Shown one piece after another: positions 41,448 to 51,628 of a DNA stretch of 64,000 nucleotides. Below the pieces are notes generated by a model, which had not been told where the DNA came from, did not search any database, and saw nothing but the letters and a program-made list of their open reading frames with translations. The stretch is taken from contig MKTA01000033.1 of the NCBI GenBank assembly GCA_001897515.1, positions 1 to 64,000 of the forward strand, in the 5' to 3' direction. The translations under genes were made by a program, and so were the position numbers. Within the stretch, counting starts at the first letter, position 1. The number at the start of each line of letters is the position of its first letter. Source of the stretch: Bacteroidetes bacterium 41-46 (GTDB lineage Bacteria > Bacteroidota > Bacteroidia > Bacteroidales > UBA932).

Positions 41448-42521
41448 CTATACCGGATCTTGTAGAAGGATTCCTGTACCCTGAGTGCCGTTTTTGAATA
41501 GTAGCGAGTGTTTTTTTGCTTCTCTTCTTTTCCAGTCACCTTTATGATATGCATAACTCACAATTACAGGTACAACTGTAGTCGCTTCTGCATAAACCAT
41601 TTGCTCGTGGGCTGTGTTTACTTTGCCCCAGGAATTTGCCTCTTTTAGTGTGGAAGAAGAGCATGCTCCGTCCCTTACATCAGCTACGGTAATTTGGACC
41701 GCGTATTGATGCATAGGAACATCAAAGCCAAGACACTCGGCACATACTACTGTATCTTGCGCAAAGTTCTTGGGTACTCCGCCTCCAACCATAAACAGGC
41801 CACTTGTTTTGGCAGACATCTTAACCTCTGTAAGCTCTCTGAAATCTGCAATTGAATCAATTGTCAAATATGGTTTTCCCTCTTTCATCCTTTCAACCTG
41901 GTGCATAACAAGACCAAACCCTGCACTGCTGTCAGTGAAGGCAGGGCAGAAAATTGGAAGATTGTGCTCGTATGCTGTCTGGATAAGTGAGTTGCTCTTT
42001 TTTGCGTTGTTTGAAAGCCATTTGCCAATTTCATAGATAAACTCTCTTGATGAATATGGTCTTGGCTCCAGGGAGTCTGCAATAGCCTTAATGGTAGCAT
42101 CGCATGCCTGAAGTTCCTCTTCATCTATGAATGTATCATATATTCTGTCAATGTAGTTGTCTCTTAGTTGAGTATCATCAATAAATTGAGTTCCCTTATA
42201 GTGTTTGTTACCTAGTGCTTCAAAGAAATCCATATCAATTATAGAAGCACCTGTTGCAACAACAGCATCAATCATGTTGAATCTTACCATATCTACATAG
42301 ACCTGCATACAGCCACCTGCCGATGTACTTCCCGCAAGGATGAGCCAATTGGTTGATTCCTTGTCATTAATCATCAATTGAAGGATGTCGGCAGCAGATG
42401 CGGTGTCTCTAGAAGAGAAAGACATCTCTCTCATGGAGTCTATCAGATAGGTAGAGTCCAGTTTTGTAATGTCAATGTGCTTTATTGTCTCCTGAAGGAG
42501 ATCCTTTTTTGTTGGTTTCAT
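41448..42521 (-). CDS. deoxyhypusine-synthase-like protein (probable polyamine enzyme)
   Basis: This 357-residue protein has the family motifs TNWLILAGSTSAGG, VATGASIIDMDFFEALG, PIFCPAFTDSSAGFGLV and FMVGGGVPKNFAQDTVV. The lysine of GGVPKN (K251) matches the imine-forming lysine of deoxyhypusine synthase. Bacteria lack eIF5A, and characterised bacterial relatives make homospermidine, so a role in polyamine synthesis is likelier. Divergent from the decarboxylase gene at 42618. Confidence 0.88.
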   Translation of the reverse strand: MKPTKKDLLQETIKHIDITKLDSTYLIDSMREMSFSSRDTASAADILQLMINDKESTNWLILAGSTSAGGCMQVYVDMVRFNMIDAVVATGASIIDMDFFEALGNKHYKGTQFIDDTQLRDNYIDRIYDTFIDEEELQACDATIKAIADSLEPRPYSSREFIYEIGKWLSNNAKKSNSLIQTAYEHNLPIFCPAFTDSSAGFGLVMHQVERMKEGKPYLTIDSIADFRELTEVKMSAKTSGLFMVGGGVPKNFAQDTVVCAECLGFDVPMHQYAVQITVADVRDGACSSSTLKEANSWGKVNTAHEQMVYAEATTVVPVIVSYAYHKGDWKRREAKKHSLLFKNGTQGTGILLQDPV

Positions 42522-42543
42522 CCTCTTTTATTTAAATTTTTTG

Positions 42544-42589
42544 CAAAGATAGATAATTTAAATTAAGTACAAGTTTTTTACTAATTTTG
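42544..42589. promoter_or_regulatory. divergent promoters for the DHS-like gene and lysA
   Basis: Leftward: TATCTTTG at 42551-42544 with a TTG 18 bases upstream. Rightward: TAATTTTG at 42582-42589, 28 bases before the lysA start. Both fit TAnnTTTG. Confidence 0.6.
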
Positions 42590-42617
42590 CAGGTTCAAAC
42601 CCCAATAAATTAACACA

Positions 42618-43766
42618 ATGTTCAATACAAACGAGATCCGAGAATTCCAACAGCTAGAAACTCCATTTTACTATTATGACCTTGGATTGCTGAAGAAAAC
42701 CCTTGACATCTATACTGCAAATCTAAAAAAATATAGCTATCATGCCCATTATGCCCTGAAAGCCAATGCAAATGACAGGATATTGTCAATTGTTAAAAGT
42801 TACGGTCTTGGTGCTGATTGTGTTAGCGGGAATGAGGTGAAACTTGCTCTTGAATCAGGATTTGATCCCTCAATGGTAGTATATGCAGGTGTTGGCAAAT
42901 CAGACAAGGAGATCAGGGCTGCACTTGCAGGTAATATTTTTAGTTTCAACTGTGAATCTGTTCCGGAGCTGGAGATTATTGACTCAATAGCATCATCCAT
43001 GGGCAAGGTTGCCTCTGTATCATTGAGGATTAATCCTGATATTGATGCACACACACATAAATATATAAGTACCGGCAGGTCTCAGGATAAATTTGGAATT
43101 AGTACATGGATGTTTCAGGATGTTATTGAAACTATTAATAAATGCAAAAATCTTCAGCTTGTAGGATTGCATTTTCATGTGGGATCTCAGATTACTGATA
43201 TGAAGGTATTTGAGATGCTGGCTAAGAGAGTTAATGAAATTCAGAGTTGGTTTTTTGAAAAGGGGATAGATATCCAAAACATAAATCTGGGTGGAGGTCT
43301 GGGTATTGATTATGAGAATCCTGAATCAAACCCGATATCAGATTTTAATACTTATTTTAGTATATTCAACAAAGGACTAGAGGTTAGACCAGGTCAAAAT
43401 ATTCATTTTGAACCGGGAAGAACCATAGTAGCTCAGTGCGGTACACTTATATCACGTGTATTGTATGTTAAGTTTGGAAGGGGCAAGAAATTTGCCATTC
43501 TGGATGCCGGAATGAACGACTTGATAAGACCTGCTCTATATCAGGCAAAGCACAAAATTGAAAACCTCACCTCTACTGGTCGTATTATGAAATATGATGT
43601 TGTCGGTCCTGTATGTGAATCAAGTGACAGATTCTCTAAAGGGACTTTACTGCCTGAAACTAAAAGAGGAGATATAATGGCGATAAGATCTGCCGGTGCT
43701 TATGGACAGGTAATGGCTATGAAATACAATCAAAGGGATTTGGCACCGGAATACTATTCAGAATAA
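42618..43766 (+). CDS. lysA: diaminopimelate decarboxylase
   Basis: This 382-residue fold-III PLP enzyme has YHAHYALKANAN with the PLP lysine, GLGADCVSGNEVKLALESGF, LHFHVGSQI, LGGGLGIDY, FEPGRTIVAQCG and GPVCESSDRF, all typical of DapDC. It makes lysine from meso-diaminopimelate. Close relatives include carboxynorspermidine decarboxylase, so with the polyamine-like gene next to it a polyamine role cannot be excluded. The GPVCESSDRF motif favours LysA. Confidence 0.87.
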   Translation: MFNTNEIREFQQLETPFYYYDLGLLKKTLDIYTANLKKYSYHAHYALKANANDRILSIVKSYGLGADCVSGNEVKLALESGFDPSMVVYAGVGKSDKEIRAALAGNIFSFNCESVPELEIIDSIASSMGKVASVSLRINPDIDAHTHKYISTGRSQDKFGISTWMFQDVIETINKCKNLQLVGLHFHVGSQITDMKVFEMLAKRVNEIQSWFFEKGIDIQNINLGGGLGIDYENPESNPISDFNTYFSIFNKGLEVRPGQNIHFEPGRTIVAQCGTLISRVLYVKFGRGKKFAILDAGMNDLIRPALYQAKHKIENLTSTGRIMKYDVVGPVCESSDRFSKGTLLPETKRGDIMAIRSAGAYGQVMAMKYNQRDLAPEYYSE

Positions 43767-43789
43767 GTATAAATGTAATATATTGAGCT

Positions 43790-44407
43790 ATGAGCAGAGT
43801 AAGTTCAAAAGAGAAATATGTAGTGCAGGTTTACGAACTCTTCAGAAAAAAGGGTCTTAAAATGACAATGGATGAGATTGCAGAACATTTAAAACTGACA
43901 AAAAAGACTCTTTATAATAACTTCAACAGCAAAGAGGAGTTGATGAGGACAGTGATGCAGCATATACTGGGGGAGATTGAATTTAAGATTAACATGGCTC
44001 TCTCTCAGGGCCGTGATGCAATAGAGGCTCTGTATCTTACAAGCGACATGATGAATAAATCTCTATCAGAAATTGGTCCGCTTCTCTTAAGTGACTCTTC
44101 TAAATATCTGCCGGATCTTAAATTGCTTGATCACACTAACAGAATGTCTTTTTATTCAAGGATCATTGCAGAGAATATTGACAGAGGTATTTCAGAGGGG
44201 CTGTACAGAGAAGATTTCAATAAGGAACTGGTGACCCTCTTCTTCACCTCAGCAATGTCAAGAATTTATTCCTGGAATGGGGCGTATAAATATCTTAAGG
44301 ATCCTTATGTCTTTCATTCAGAGTTAGTAAGATATCATTTGGAGTCAATCGTAAATAACGATGGAAGGGGAGTTCTTAATGAGATTATTCAAAAAAGAGT
44401 TAAGTAA
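43790..44407 (+). CDS. TetR/AcrR-family regulator
   Basis: This 205-residue protein has an N-terminal TetR helix-turn-helix (VQVYELFRKKGLKMTMDEIA, then HLKLTKKTLYNNFNSKEELM) and a helical ligand domain. It lies 23 bases after lysA and 21 bases before ffh in the same direction. Its ligand and targets are unknown. No dyad that would clearly be its operator is visible next to the gene. Confidence 0.88.
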   Translation: MSRVSSKEKYVVQVYELFRKKGLKMTMDEIAEHLKLTKKTLYNNFNSKEELMRTVMQHILGEIEFKINMALSQGRDAIEALYLTSDMMNKSLSEIGPLLLSDSSKYLPDLKLLDHTNRMSFYSRIIAENIDRGISEGLYREDFNKELVTLFFTSAMSRIYSWNGAYKYLKDPYVFHSELVRYHLESIVNNDGRGVLNEIIQKRVK

Positions 44408-44428
44408 ATAAAAAATTATTGATATACG

Positions 44429-45763
44429 ATGTTTGAAAATTTGATTGACAGGCTGGAGAGTTCATTCAAACTTCTCAAGGGCGAGGGTAGGATAACTGAG
44501 GTCAATGTTGCAGAGACACTAAAGGATATTAGAAAGGCTTTACTGGACGCTGATGTTAGCTACAAGATTGCAAAAAGCTTTTGTGACGATGTCAAGCAGA
44601 AGGCTATGGGGCAGGATGTACTTAAAGCTGTTCGTCCGGGACAGATGCTGACAAAAATTGTCCATGATGAATTAGCTGCATTAATGGGTAGCGAAGCAAC
44701 AGACATAAATGTTAAAGGTTATCCCGGAATAGTACTCGTTGCCGGTCTTCAAGGTTCTGGAAAGACAACTTTTTGCGGCAAGCTGGCATTAAACAGCAAA
44801 AATAAAAGGGGCCTGAAAACTCTTCTTGTTGCCGGCGATGTTTACAGACCGGCGGCAATTGATCAGCTTAAGGTTTTAGGTGAGCAGGTTGGAGTTGAGG
44901 TCTATTCAGAGGAGGGTGTTAAAAACCCGGTATCAATAGCTAAAAATGCAATTTCAAAAGCCAAAAGCGAAGGTTTCTCTCTGGTGATTATTGATACAGC
45001 TGGGCGATTAGCAATTGATGAAGAGATGATGAGAGAGATTGAGGCTGTTAAAAGGGCTGTCAATCCTACAGAAACTCTCTTTGTGGTTGACTCAATGACG
45101 GGTCAGGACGCTGTAGAAACTGCAAAAACATTTAATGAAAGGCTTGATTTTGACGGAGTTGTATTAACAAAGCTTGACGGAGATACAAGAGGTGGTGCTG
45201 CCCTCTCTATCAGGGCCGTTGTAAACAAACCAATTAAATTTGTTTCATCTGGAGAGAAAATGGATGCTCTGGATGTGTTCCATCCAAGAAGAATCGCAGA
45301 CAGAATTCTTGGTATGGGAGACGTTGTCTCGCTTGTAGAAAAGGCTCAGGAGCAGTATGACGAAGAGGAGGCAAGAAAACTCCAGAAAAAACTGGCAAAA
45401 GATCAGTTTACACTTGAGGATTTTTATACTCAGATTCAGCAGATTAAGAAGATGGGGAACATAAAGGATCTTGCGGCTATGATCCCCGGAGTGGGCAAGG
45501 CTCTTAAGGATGTTGACATGGATAATAATTCATTCAAGAGTATAGAGGCTATTATTCAGTCAATGACAAAGGAGGAGAAGAACAATCCGGCAATACTTAA
45601 CGGAAACAGAAGAAAGAGGATTGCAATGGGAAGCGGAACCTCAATTGCCGAGGTAAACAGACTTGTGAAGCAATTTGAGGATATGAGAAAGGTTATGAAG
45701 AGTATGGCAGGAGGAGGGGCAAAAGGTGCCATGAGAAATATGGCCTCTTTGAGAAAAAGATAA
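44429..45763 (+). CDS. ffh: signal recognition particle protein Ffh
   Basis: This 444-residue protein has an N domain (MFENLIDRLESSFKLLKGEG), a GTPase G domain with the P-loop GLQGSGKTT, DTAGR and TKLDGDTRGGAAL, and a Met-rich M domain with GSGTSIAEVNRLVKQFEDM. It binds 4.5S RNA and brings ribosomes with hydrophobic signal sequences to FtsY. Confidence 0.98.
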   Translation: MFENLIDRLESSFKLLKGEGRITEVNVAETLKDIRKALLDADVSYKIAKSFCDDVKQKAMGQDVLKAVRPGQMLTKIVHDELAALMGSEATDINVKGYPGIVLVAGLQGSGKTTFCGKLALNSKNKRGLKTLLVAGDVYRPAAIDQLKVLGEQVGVEVYSEEGVKNPVSIAKNAISKAKSEGFSLVIIDTAGRLAIDEEMMREIEAVKRAVNPTETLFVVDSMTGQDAVETAKTFNERLDFDGVVLTKLDGDTRGGAALSIRAVVNKPIKFVSSGEKMDALDVFHPRRIADRILGMGDVVSLVEKAQEQYDEEEARKLQKKLAKDQFTLEDFYTQIQQIKKMGNIKDLAAMIPGVGKALKDVDMDNNSFKSIEAIIQSMTKEEKNNPAILNGNRRKRIAMGSGTSIAEVNRLVKQFEDMRKVMKSMAGGGAKGAMRNMASLRKR

Positions 45764-45784
45764 TAATTATTAAACTAATCATAG

Positions 45785-46654
45785 ATGAAAATTCTGGATG
45801 GAAAGGCAACGGCCGATTTGATAAAGAGTGAAATTGCTCGCGAAGTAGAGTTGATCGTTTCTGCCGGGGGTAAAATCCCTCATTTGGCAGCAATTCTCGT
45901 TGGAGAGGATGGGGCATCTCAAACATATGTGGGTCATAAAGAGAGAGCGTGTGCTCAGGTTGGCTTTAAATCTACATTACTCAGATTTTCTGCTGAGATT
46001 ACTGAAGATTTTCTTCTGTCAGAAATTGAGAAGATTAATAATAATCCGGATATTGACGGTCTGATTGTACAGCTCCCTTTGCCAAAACATATTGATGAGC
46101 AAAGAGTTATTGAAGCAATTGATCCTAAGAAGGATGTGGATGGCTTTCACCCCGTTAATGTTGGAAAAATGGTATTAGGATTACCTTCATTTGTTTCGGC
46201 AACACCATGGGGAATAATTGAGTTGCTGGATAGATATAATATTGAGACATCAGGTAAAAACTGCGTAATTATAGGAAGAAGCAATATTGTTGGAAAGCCG
46301 ATGGCAAATCTTCTCTCCCAAAAAAGAAGTCCTGGCGACTGCACAGTAACTATCTGCCATAGCAGGACCAAGGAATTAAAAGAGCACACCCTGAATGCTG
46401 ACATTATTGTTGCAGCGTTGGGTGTGCCTGAGTTTCTAAAAGGAGATATGGTAAAGGAGGGGGCAGTCGTTATTGACGTTGGGATTACCAGAGTAAAGGC
46501 TGATAACAAAAGTGGTTTCAGACTTGTTGGCGATGTGCTTTATGATGAGGTTGCTCCAAAATGCTCATTCATAACTCCTGTTCCAGGAGGTGTTGGACCA
46601 ATGACAATTATTTCTCTTCTGAAGAACACTCTCAAAGCTTCTAAAAACAGGTAG
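45785..46654 (+). CDS. folD: methylenetetrahydrofolate dehydrogenase / cyclohydrolase
   Basis: This 289-residue protein has [14 protein letters not shown] with the catalytic Lys, [31 protein letters not shown], the NADP motif [14 protein letters not shown] and the closing [11 protein letters not shown]. It interconverts methylene- and formyl-tetrahydrofolate. The 3' end lies 5 bases from the opposing barrel gene with no terminator between. Confidence 0.97.
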   Translation: MKILDGKATADLIKSEIAREVELIVSAGGKIPHLAAILVGEDGASQTYVGHKERACAQVGFKSTLLRFSAEITEDFLLSEIEKINNNPDIDGLIVQLPLPKHIDEQRVIEAIDPKKDVDGFHPVNVGKMVLGLPSFVSATPWGIIELLDRYNIETSGKNCVIIGRSNIVGKPMANLLSQKRSPGDCTVTICHSRTKELKEHTLNADIIVAALGVPEFLKGDMVKEGAVVIDVGITRVKADNKSGFRLVGDVLYDEVAPKCSFITPVPGGVGPMTIISLLKNTLKASKNR

Positions 46655-46659
46655 TTGGT

Positions 46660-49095
46660 TTAATTTCTGGTAGAGACTCTTCCTGCTTCATCTGAGCCAC
46701 CAACTTTTCTTGTTTTGATTGCTTTGCTCTGACCAAATCTGTAAACAAACGTAATTGCGAATCTTTGGCTTCTGTAATTAACGTCAACATCATATTTAAA
46801 GTCTGGATTGTTTGCGGTACTAACTGTCGATGTATGTGTTTTGAAAATGTCGGTTGCAAGCAGGGAGATTGTTGCATTGTTGTTCAGCAGATTTTTTCTG
46901 AGTCCTAATGTAATGTCAGCTCTGGGATTTGCAATAAGATATCCGAACATCATTTTACTTTGATAAAATCCGGATACTTCAAATTTACAATCCCACGGGA
47001 GTGCAAAAGTTGTTCTGAAATTGCCATTTACAATAAATCTATTTGCGGAGTAATCTTTGTCGGTTGAGCTCATATTACCTCCAAAAACATTACATGTTAA
47101 TGACAGCCACTTTGTTAAAGGTAGTTCTGTAAGTGAAACCGCAGCTCCGGCGGTTGATATGTTGCCAAAATTCTCCCAAATAAATAACTTCTCTCCGGTA
47201 ATGGGATCAATTCCCGGATTTTGAACAATAATTTTTTCTGTAAAGTCTCCTCTTAAGGTCAGAGTGACAAATTTTCCAAGTCCGGCTGAAATATTGATGT
47301 TATGCGTGTATTGAGGAAGAATATCTGGATTTCCTGTCATTGAACTTTCTGAGTCAATATAGAATCTTTGGGGGTTTAGCTGTTCAAAATTCGGCCTCTG
47401 AACTCTTTTTGAGTATGAGATTGAGAGTCGGATAGTTTTACTGGGATTGTATCCAAAAAAGAGAGAAGGGAAAAGATCTAGATAGCTCTTTTTTGTAACG
47501 GTGTCCGAGCTTATCCACTCTCCGGTTGCCTGCGTCATCTCTCCTCTTATACCTGCTTTTAAGTTGAATTTATCTGATGGTGAGATAGAAAGAGTGGCGT
47601 AAGCAGCTGCAATATCCTCTCTGTAATTGAAGCTACTGCTAATATATGGATTTACAACCCAGAGACCATCCTCTCTCTCTTCTCTGATAAGAGAGTTGTC
47701 AGTTAAACTGACAGCATATTTCAACCCAGACTCCAACTTCGCTTTTTCCCAAAGCCCTGTTTCAAAATCAGTTTTGGCTGAATATATTTTTATAAGCTGT
47801 TCAGAGCTGCTTCTAAATTCATAAGGTGTTGAAATTTCATTCTCGTTTTGATCAAGATATATATTTCTTTGTGAGGATCCATCGGGCATATAATAATTGT
47901 AATAGTCAATATTTGAAGTTATTTCTGTCCCCTCTTTAAAAATATGAGTATAATTCAGGTTTAGAGAAAAATTGTTATAATTGAAGTTGTTGCCAATATA
48001 TGTTTTTGTCTTTTGGGTAAGGATGCCTCCATTATAAAGTAGATTTCCGGTGTTATTGGATGTTGTATCTCTCATGCCAGATAAACTGCCATTTATAATA
48101 AAACCTGCGATATTCTTTTTATCAATAAATATATCACTGCTTATCCTTAGATTGTGACCTTTAGCGATTCTGTCTAATTGTGTATAACTCTCAATTTTTC
48201 TATTATCAGAAAACTGAGTTGTGCTGGCAAAGCTGTGAAAGGATTTGTTTATCCTTGGACTATAGGTTATTGTTGTGTTGCTTTTCTCTCCTCTGTATCC
48301 AGCCATAATTGACCCATCTGCTGCAGGATATGGTTTGTCATAGAATCCTGCATGGAGAGTTGCTCTCGCAGAGCCACTTAAACCCTTTGCGAAATTCTTT
48401 TTTGTCTTTAAATTGATTATGCCACCGGATCCGGATGCATCATATTTTGCAGAGGGATGTGCAATAACCTCAATTTTATCTATTGTAGAGCCGTCTGTAC
48501 TCTCAAGGAAAGACTCTAGTGCGCTCCCATTTAGATTTGACGGTCTGCCGTCAATCCATATTTGTACTGGTTTTCCGTTAAGCAACAGGTTGCCGTCCGA
48601 GTCAATTGTAACACCGGGTGCTCTCCTTATAATCTCTGTTGCATTACTACCCAATGCAATAGAGGACTCTGAAATATTCATCACTATCTTATCAAGCTTT
48701 TGTTCAAGTAATGGAACTTTAGCGGTAACAATTGCAGATTTAATACCCATTGTCTCTTCACAAAGTGTCAGGTTCCCTAAATCAACTCTTTTTGGCTCAT
48801 CGGAAATTTCAACATTTACCAAAGTATCTCTAAAGCCTATAAATGAGATTTTAAGGGTATATTTTCCTGTTTCCAGATTCTCTATTTTAAAAAGACCATC
48901 GTCTCCTGTTGTTGCACCCCTTACAACTCTATTGTCAAAATTTTGTAATGCTACTGTAGCAAAGCTAAGCGGCTCCCTTGTTACGCTCTCTATAACCTTC
49001 CCTGTAATTGAGGAGTTAGGTCCGCAATATGCTCTAAATGGCAGAGTCATGACAATAAAAGAGGCCATTATCAAGAAGATAATTTTTGTTTTCAT
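46660..49095 (-). CDS. outer-membrane beta-barrel protein with carboxypeptidase-regulatory domain (copy 2)
   Basis: This 811-residue protein has a signal peptide (MKTKIIFLIMASFIVMTLPF), a CarboxypepD_reg-like domain (residues about 28-110; SITGKVIESVTREPLSFATV), a plug-like region (about 115-215; APGVTIDSDGNLLLNGKPVQ, WIDGRPSNLNG, DASGSGGIINLKTKK) and a large outer-membrane barrel. It is a tandem paralogue of the next gene, with the same motifs and the same ending (KARKVG-type, here KTRKVGGSDEAGR). TonB dependence is unproven, since no TonB box is obvious. Confidence 0.88.
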   Translation of the reverse strand: MKTKIIFLIMASFIVMTLPFRAYCGPNSSITGKVIESVTREPLSFATVALQNFDNRVVRGATTGDDGLFKIENLETGKYTLKISFIGFRDTLVNVEISDEPKRVDLGNLTLCEETMGIKSAIVTAKVPLLEQKLDKIVMNISESSIALGSNATEIIRRAPGVTIDSDGNLLLNGKPVQIWIDGRPSNLNGSALESFLESTDGSTIDKIEVIAHPSAKYDASGSGGIINLKTKKNFAKGLSGSARATLHAGFYDKPYPAADGSIMAGYRGEKSNTTITYSPRINKSFHSFASTTQFSDNRKIESYTQLDRIAKGHNLRISSDIFIDKKNIAGFIINGSLSGMRDTTSNNTGNLLYNGGILTQKTKTYIGNNFNYNNFSLNLNYTHIFKEGTEITSNIDYYNYYMPDGSSQRNIYLDQNENEISTPYEFRSSSEQLIKIYSAKTDFETGLWEKAKLESGLKYAVSLTDNSLIREEREDGLWVVNPYISSSFNYREDIAAAYATLSISPSDKFNLKAGIRGEMTQATGEWISSDTVTKKSYLDLFPSLFFGYNPSKTIRLSISYSKRVQRPNFEQLNPQRFYIDSESSMTGNPDILPQYTHNINISAGLGKFVTLTLRGDFTEKIIVQNPGIDPITGEKLFIWENFGNISTAGAAVSLTELPLTKWLSLTCNVFGGNMSSTDKDYSANRFIVNGNFRTTFALPWDCKFEVSGFYQSKMMFGYLIANPRADITLGLRKNLLNNNATISLLATDIFKTHTSTVSTANNPDFKYDVDVNYRSQRFAITFVYRFGQSKAIKTRKVGGSDEAGRVSTRN

Positions 49096-49140
49096 TTCTG
49101 TTTCAAGATTTTAATTTATTGAGATACTGCTATTTTTGAA

Positions 49141-51573
49141 TTAATTGCCCGCACCTGTTCTTGAAGCCTCTTCGTTGTTGCCAACCTTTCTTGCTTTCAC
49201 TGCTTTTCCCTTTCCAAAACGATACTGGAAGCTTATTGTAATCTGTCTGCTGTTGTAATTGGATGTGAAGTAATAATTATCAAGCATGTCAGAGTTAAGC
49301 GATGCTCTATTTCTCCTTGTTTTGAAAATATCAGTAATATTCAGAGCAATAGTGCCTTTATTGTCAAACAGGCTCTTCTTTACTCCAAGATTAACATCAC
49401 CTGACGGCTTAACTTTAAAATATCCGTAAGGAATACCTGACTGAACAGATCCTGTAAGCTCAATTTTATAACTCTTAGGTAGAAGGAGTGTTGCATTCAG
49501 ATATCCGTTTGCATAAATGGAGCTGCTTTTAAAACCTTCAGTAGTATTGGAAACTCCAAGAAGATTAGCATTCGCATTTAGTACCAGCCATTTTGTCAGA
49601 GGTAGTTCAGAAATTGAAAACGATCCGCCATAGAAGGCTTGTGTGCCGAAATTCTCCCATTTAAGCATCTTCTCTCCAGTCTGAACATTAAAGTAAGGGT
49701 TCTGAATTATGACGCCATTTATCATTTGTCCAATCAGGTTCAGTGAATAGTGCTGCTTGTATCCGAGAGAGAGGCTCAGCATATGTCCGTACTGAGGCAT
49801 AAGTTCAGGATTCCCTTCAACAGAGCTGTTTGCGTCAACATATATTCTGAATGGATTTAGCTGGAAAAATCTTGGGCGATTTACCCTCTTTGTATATGAG
49901 AGACCAAATCTGAAGTCTTTGCTTGGTGTGTACCCTACAAAAAATGTAGGAAACAGGTCTGTATAAACCTTATGTGTTGTTGTGTCTGAGCTGATCCAGT
50001 CACCGGTTGCATCGGTTATCTCAGCCCTTAAGCCTGCCTTAACACTCCATTTAGGACCAAATTGTCTTGCAAGTGAGAGATATGATGCGTAAACATTCTC
50101 CTGGTATCCAAAAAGACTGCTCAGATTTTGGTTCGGAACCCATGTCTCTCCAATTTTGTCATCTCTTTGAAGATCATTGTTTGTTAGGCTTGTAGCCCAT
50201 TTTACCCCTGCCTCAAATTTGTAATTTTTAAAAATTACCTGTTCATAATCTGCTTTGGCCGTATAAATCTCAATTAACTGATCTGAGTTGCTTCTGAAAA
50301 GAGTCGCATCTTTTGTCGGAGCCCCGTTAATATCTGTGAAAACATTCTCCTGAAGGCTCTTTTGTATAGTACTGTACCTGCCATAGTCAGCGTTAAGGGT
50401 AAGCTCCTGCCCATCTTTTACTGTTAAGGTGTAGTTTAGATTTGCATAAAGTGTTCTGAAAGAGTCGTTGTTGTCAATTGAAGTTGCTGTTTTCTCAATC
50501 AAATTTCCGTTTCTGCTCAGGGTGTTTCCTGTAATTGCATCATCACTATTCTCTTCACTTGACCTGTCAAAACCAGAGAGGATTACTCCAATTACATTTT
50601 TCTTGTTTATAAAAAAGTCATTTGTTATTCTAAGATTGTGAAACCTCTGGGTCATGTCTGACTTAGTTGATCCATCTAAAATTAAACCATCTCCGAGATT
50701 TGTTGATGAGTAGAAGTCATTAAACCTCTGATTGTATCTAGGACTGTAGTTAACCGAAGTGTTGGTCTTCTCACCTCTGTAATTAAGATTGATTGTTCCG
50801 TCTAAACCATTATAATTTTTACTGTAATATGGAGATGCTGAATATCCGAGTCTGGCAAAGCCATTTACACCCTTCATGAAATTCTTTTTTGTTCTGATAT
50901 TTATTATTCCGCCGGAACCAGAAGCATCATATTTTGACGAGGGGTGTGCCATTATTTCAATCTTATCAATTGTTGAGGCATCTGTTCCACTAAGGAGCTG
51001 CTCAAGCTGCTGACCATTCATATTGGATGGCCTTCCGTCAATCCACACCTGAACTGCAGAGCCGTTAAGCAAGATATTGCCATCCGGATCAACGCTTACA
51101 CCTGGAGTTTTTCTTAATATGTCAAGCCCGTTGCTTCCCTGAGTTGAGACAGCCTCTGAAACGTTGAAAATGATCTTGTCAATTTTTTGTTCAATAACAG
51201 GAATTTTTGCTGTTACTACTGCAGATGCGATAGCAATAGCATCGCTGCTTAATTTGATTTCTCCAAGATCTACCATATTTGCACCCTCTGCAATATTTAC
51301 ATTAAGAGTTGTATCTCTGAAGCCAATAAATGAGACTTTTACCTTGCACTCTCCAAGAATTACTCTGTCTATCATGAATTTGCCATCTTCACCAGATGTC
51401 GCGCCACCAAGAACTTTATTCTCTTTATCCTGAATACTAATTGTTGCAAAAGAGAGGGGAGAGCCGTTTCCCTTTTCGGAAACTTTACCGGTTATTATTC
51501 CGTTGTTTTTGGCGGCTGTTGCGCCAACTGAGATCATTAAGATCAATAAGAGTGATAGAAATTTGTTATACAT
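49141..51573 (-). CDS. outer-membrane beta-barrel protein with carboxypeptidase-regulatory domain (copy 1)
   Basis: I use ATG at 51571-51573 (MYNKFLSLLLILMISVGATA), a good signal peptide; the longer frame adds a non-conserved leader. The product has 810 residues: regulatory domain (IITGKVSEKGNGSPLSFATI), plug-like region (TPGVSVDPDGNILLNGSAVQ, VWIDGRPSNMNG, YDASGSGGIINIRTKK) and a barrel. It precedes its paralogue by 45 bases and both probably share the ECF-like promoter at 51629-51655. Confidence 0.88.
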   Translation of the reverse strand: MYNKFLSLLLILMISVGATAAKNNGIITGKVSEKGNGSPLSFATISIQDKENKVLGGATSGEDGKFMIDRVILGECKVKVSFIGFRDTTLNVNIAEGANMVDLGEIKLSSDAIAIASAVVTAKIPVIEQKIDKIIFNVSEAVSTQGSNGLDILRKTPGVSVDPDGNILLNGSAVQVWIDGRPSNMNGQQLEQLLSGTDASTIDKIEIMAHPSSKYDASGSGGIINIRTKKNFMKGVNGFARLGYSASPYYSKNYNGLDGTINLNYRGEKTNTSVNYSPRYNQRFNDFYSSTNLGDGLILDGSTKSDMTQRFHNLRITNDFFINKKNVIGVILSGFDRSSEENSDDAITGNTLSRNGNLIEKTATSIDNNDSFRTLYANLNYTLTVKDGQELTLNADYGRYSTIQKSLQENVFTDINGAPTKDATLFRSNSDQLIEIYTAKADYEQVIFKNYKFEAGVKWATSLTNNDLQRDDKIGETWVPNQNLSSLFGYQENVYASYLSLARQFGPKWSVKAGLRAEITDATGDWISSDTTTHKVYTDLFPTFFVGYTPSKDFRFGLSYTKRVNRPRFFQLNPFRIYVDANSSVEGNPELMPQYGHMLSLSLGYKQHYSLNLIGQMINGVIIQNPYFNVQTGEKMLKWENFGTQAFYGGSFSISELPLTKWLVLNANANLLGVSNTTEGFKSSSIYANGYLNATLLLPKSYKIELTGSVQSGIPYGYFKVKPSGDVNLGVKKSLFDNKGTIALNITDIFKTRRNRASLNSDMLDNYYFTSNYNSRQITISFQYRFGKGKAVKARKVGNNEEASRTGAGN

Positions 51574-51628
51574 AGTTGTAGTGAAATATAAATACATTGT
51601 AAAGCCTAATATATTATTCACACCTTTA

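Noticed and set aside
41448-42521. Reading the enzyme as a true deoxyhypusine synthase
   Set aside because: The eIF5A substrate is absent from bacteria; a polyamine role is more likely.
48413-49114. Long open frame on the + strand (about 233 codons) opposite the barrel gene
   Set aside because: It lies wholly antisense to a gene with a signal peptide and recognisable domains, its codon content is low-complexity Ser/Leu/Ile, and it has no recognisable motif.
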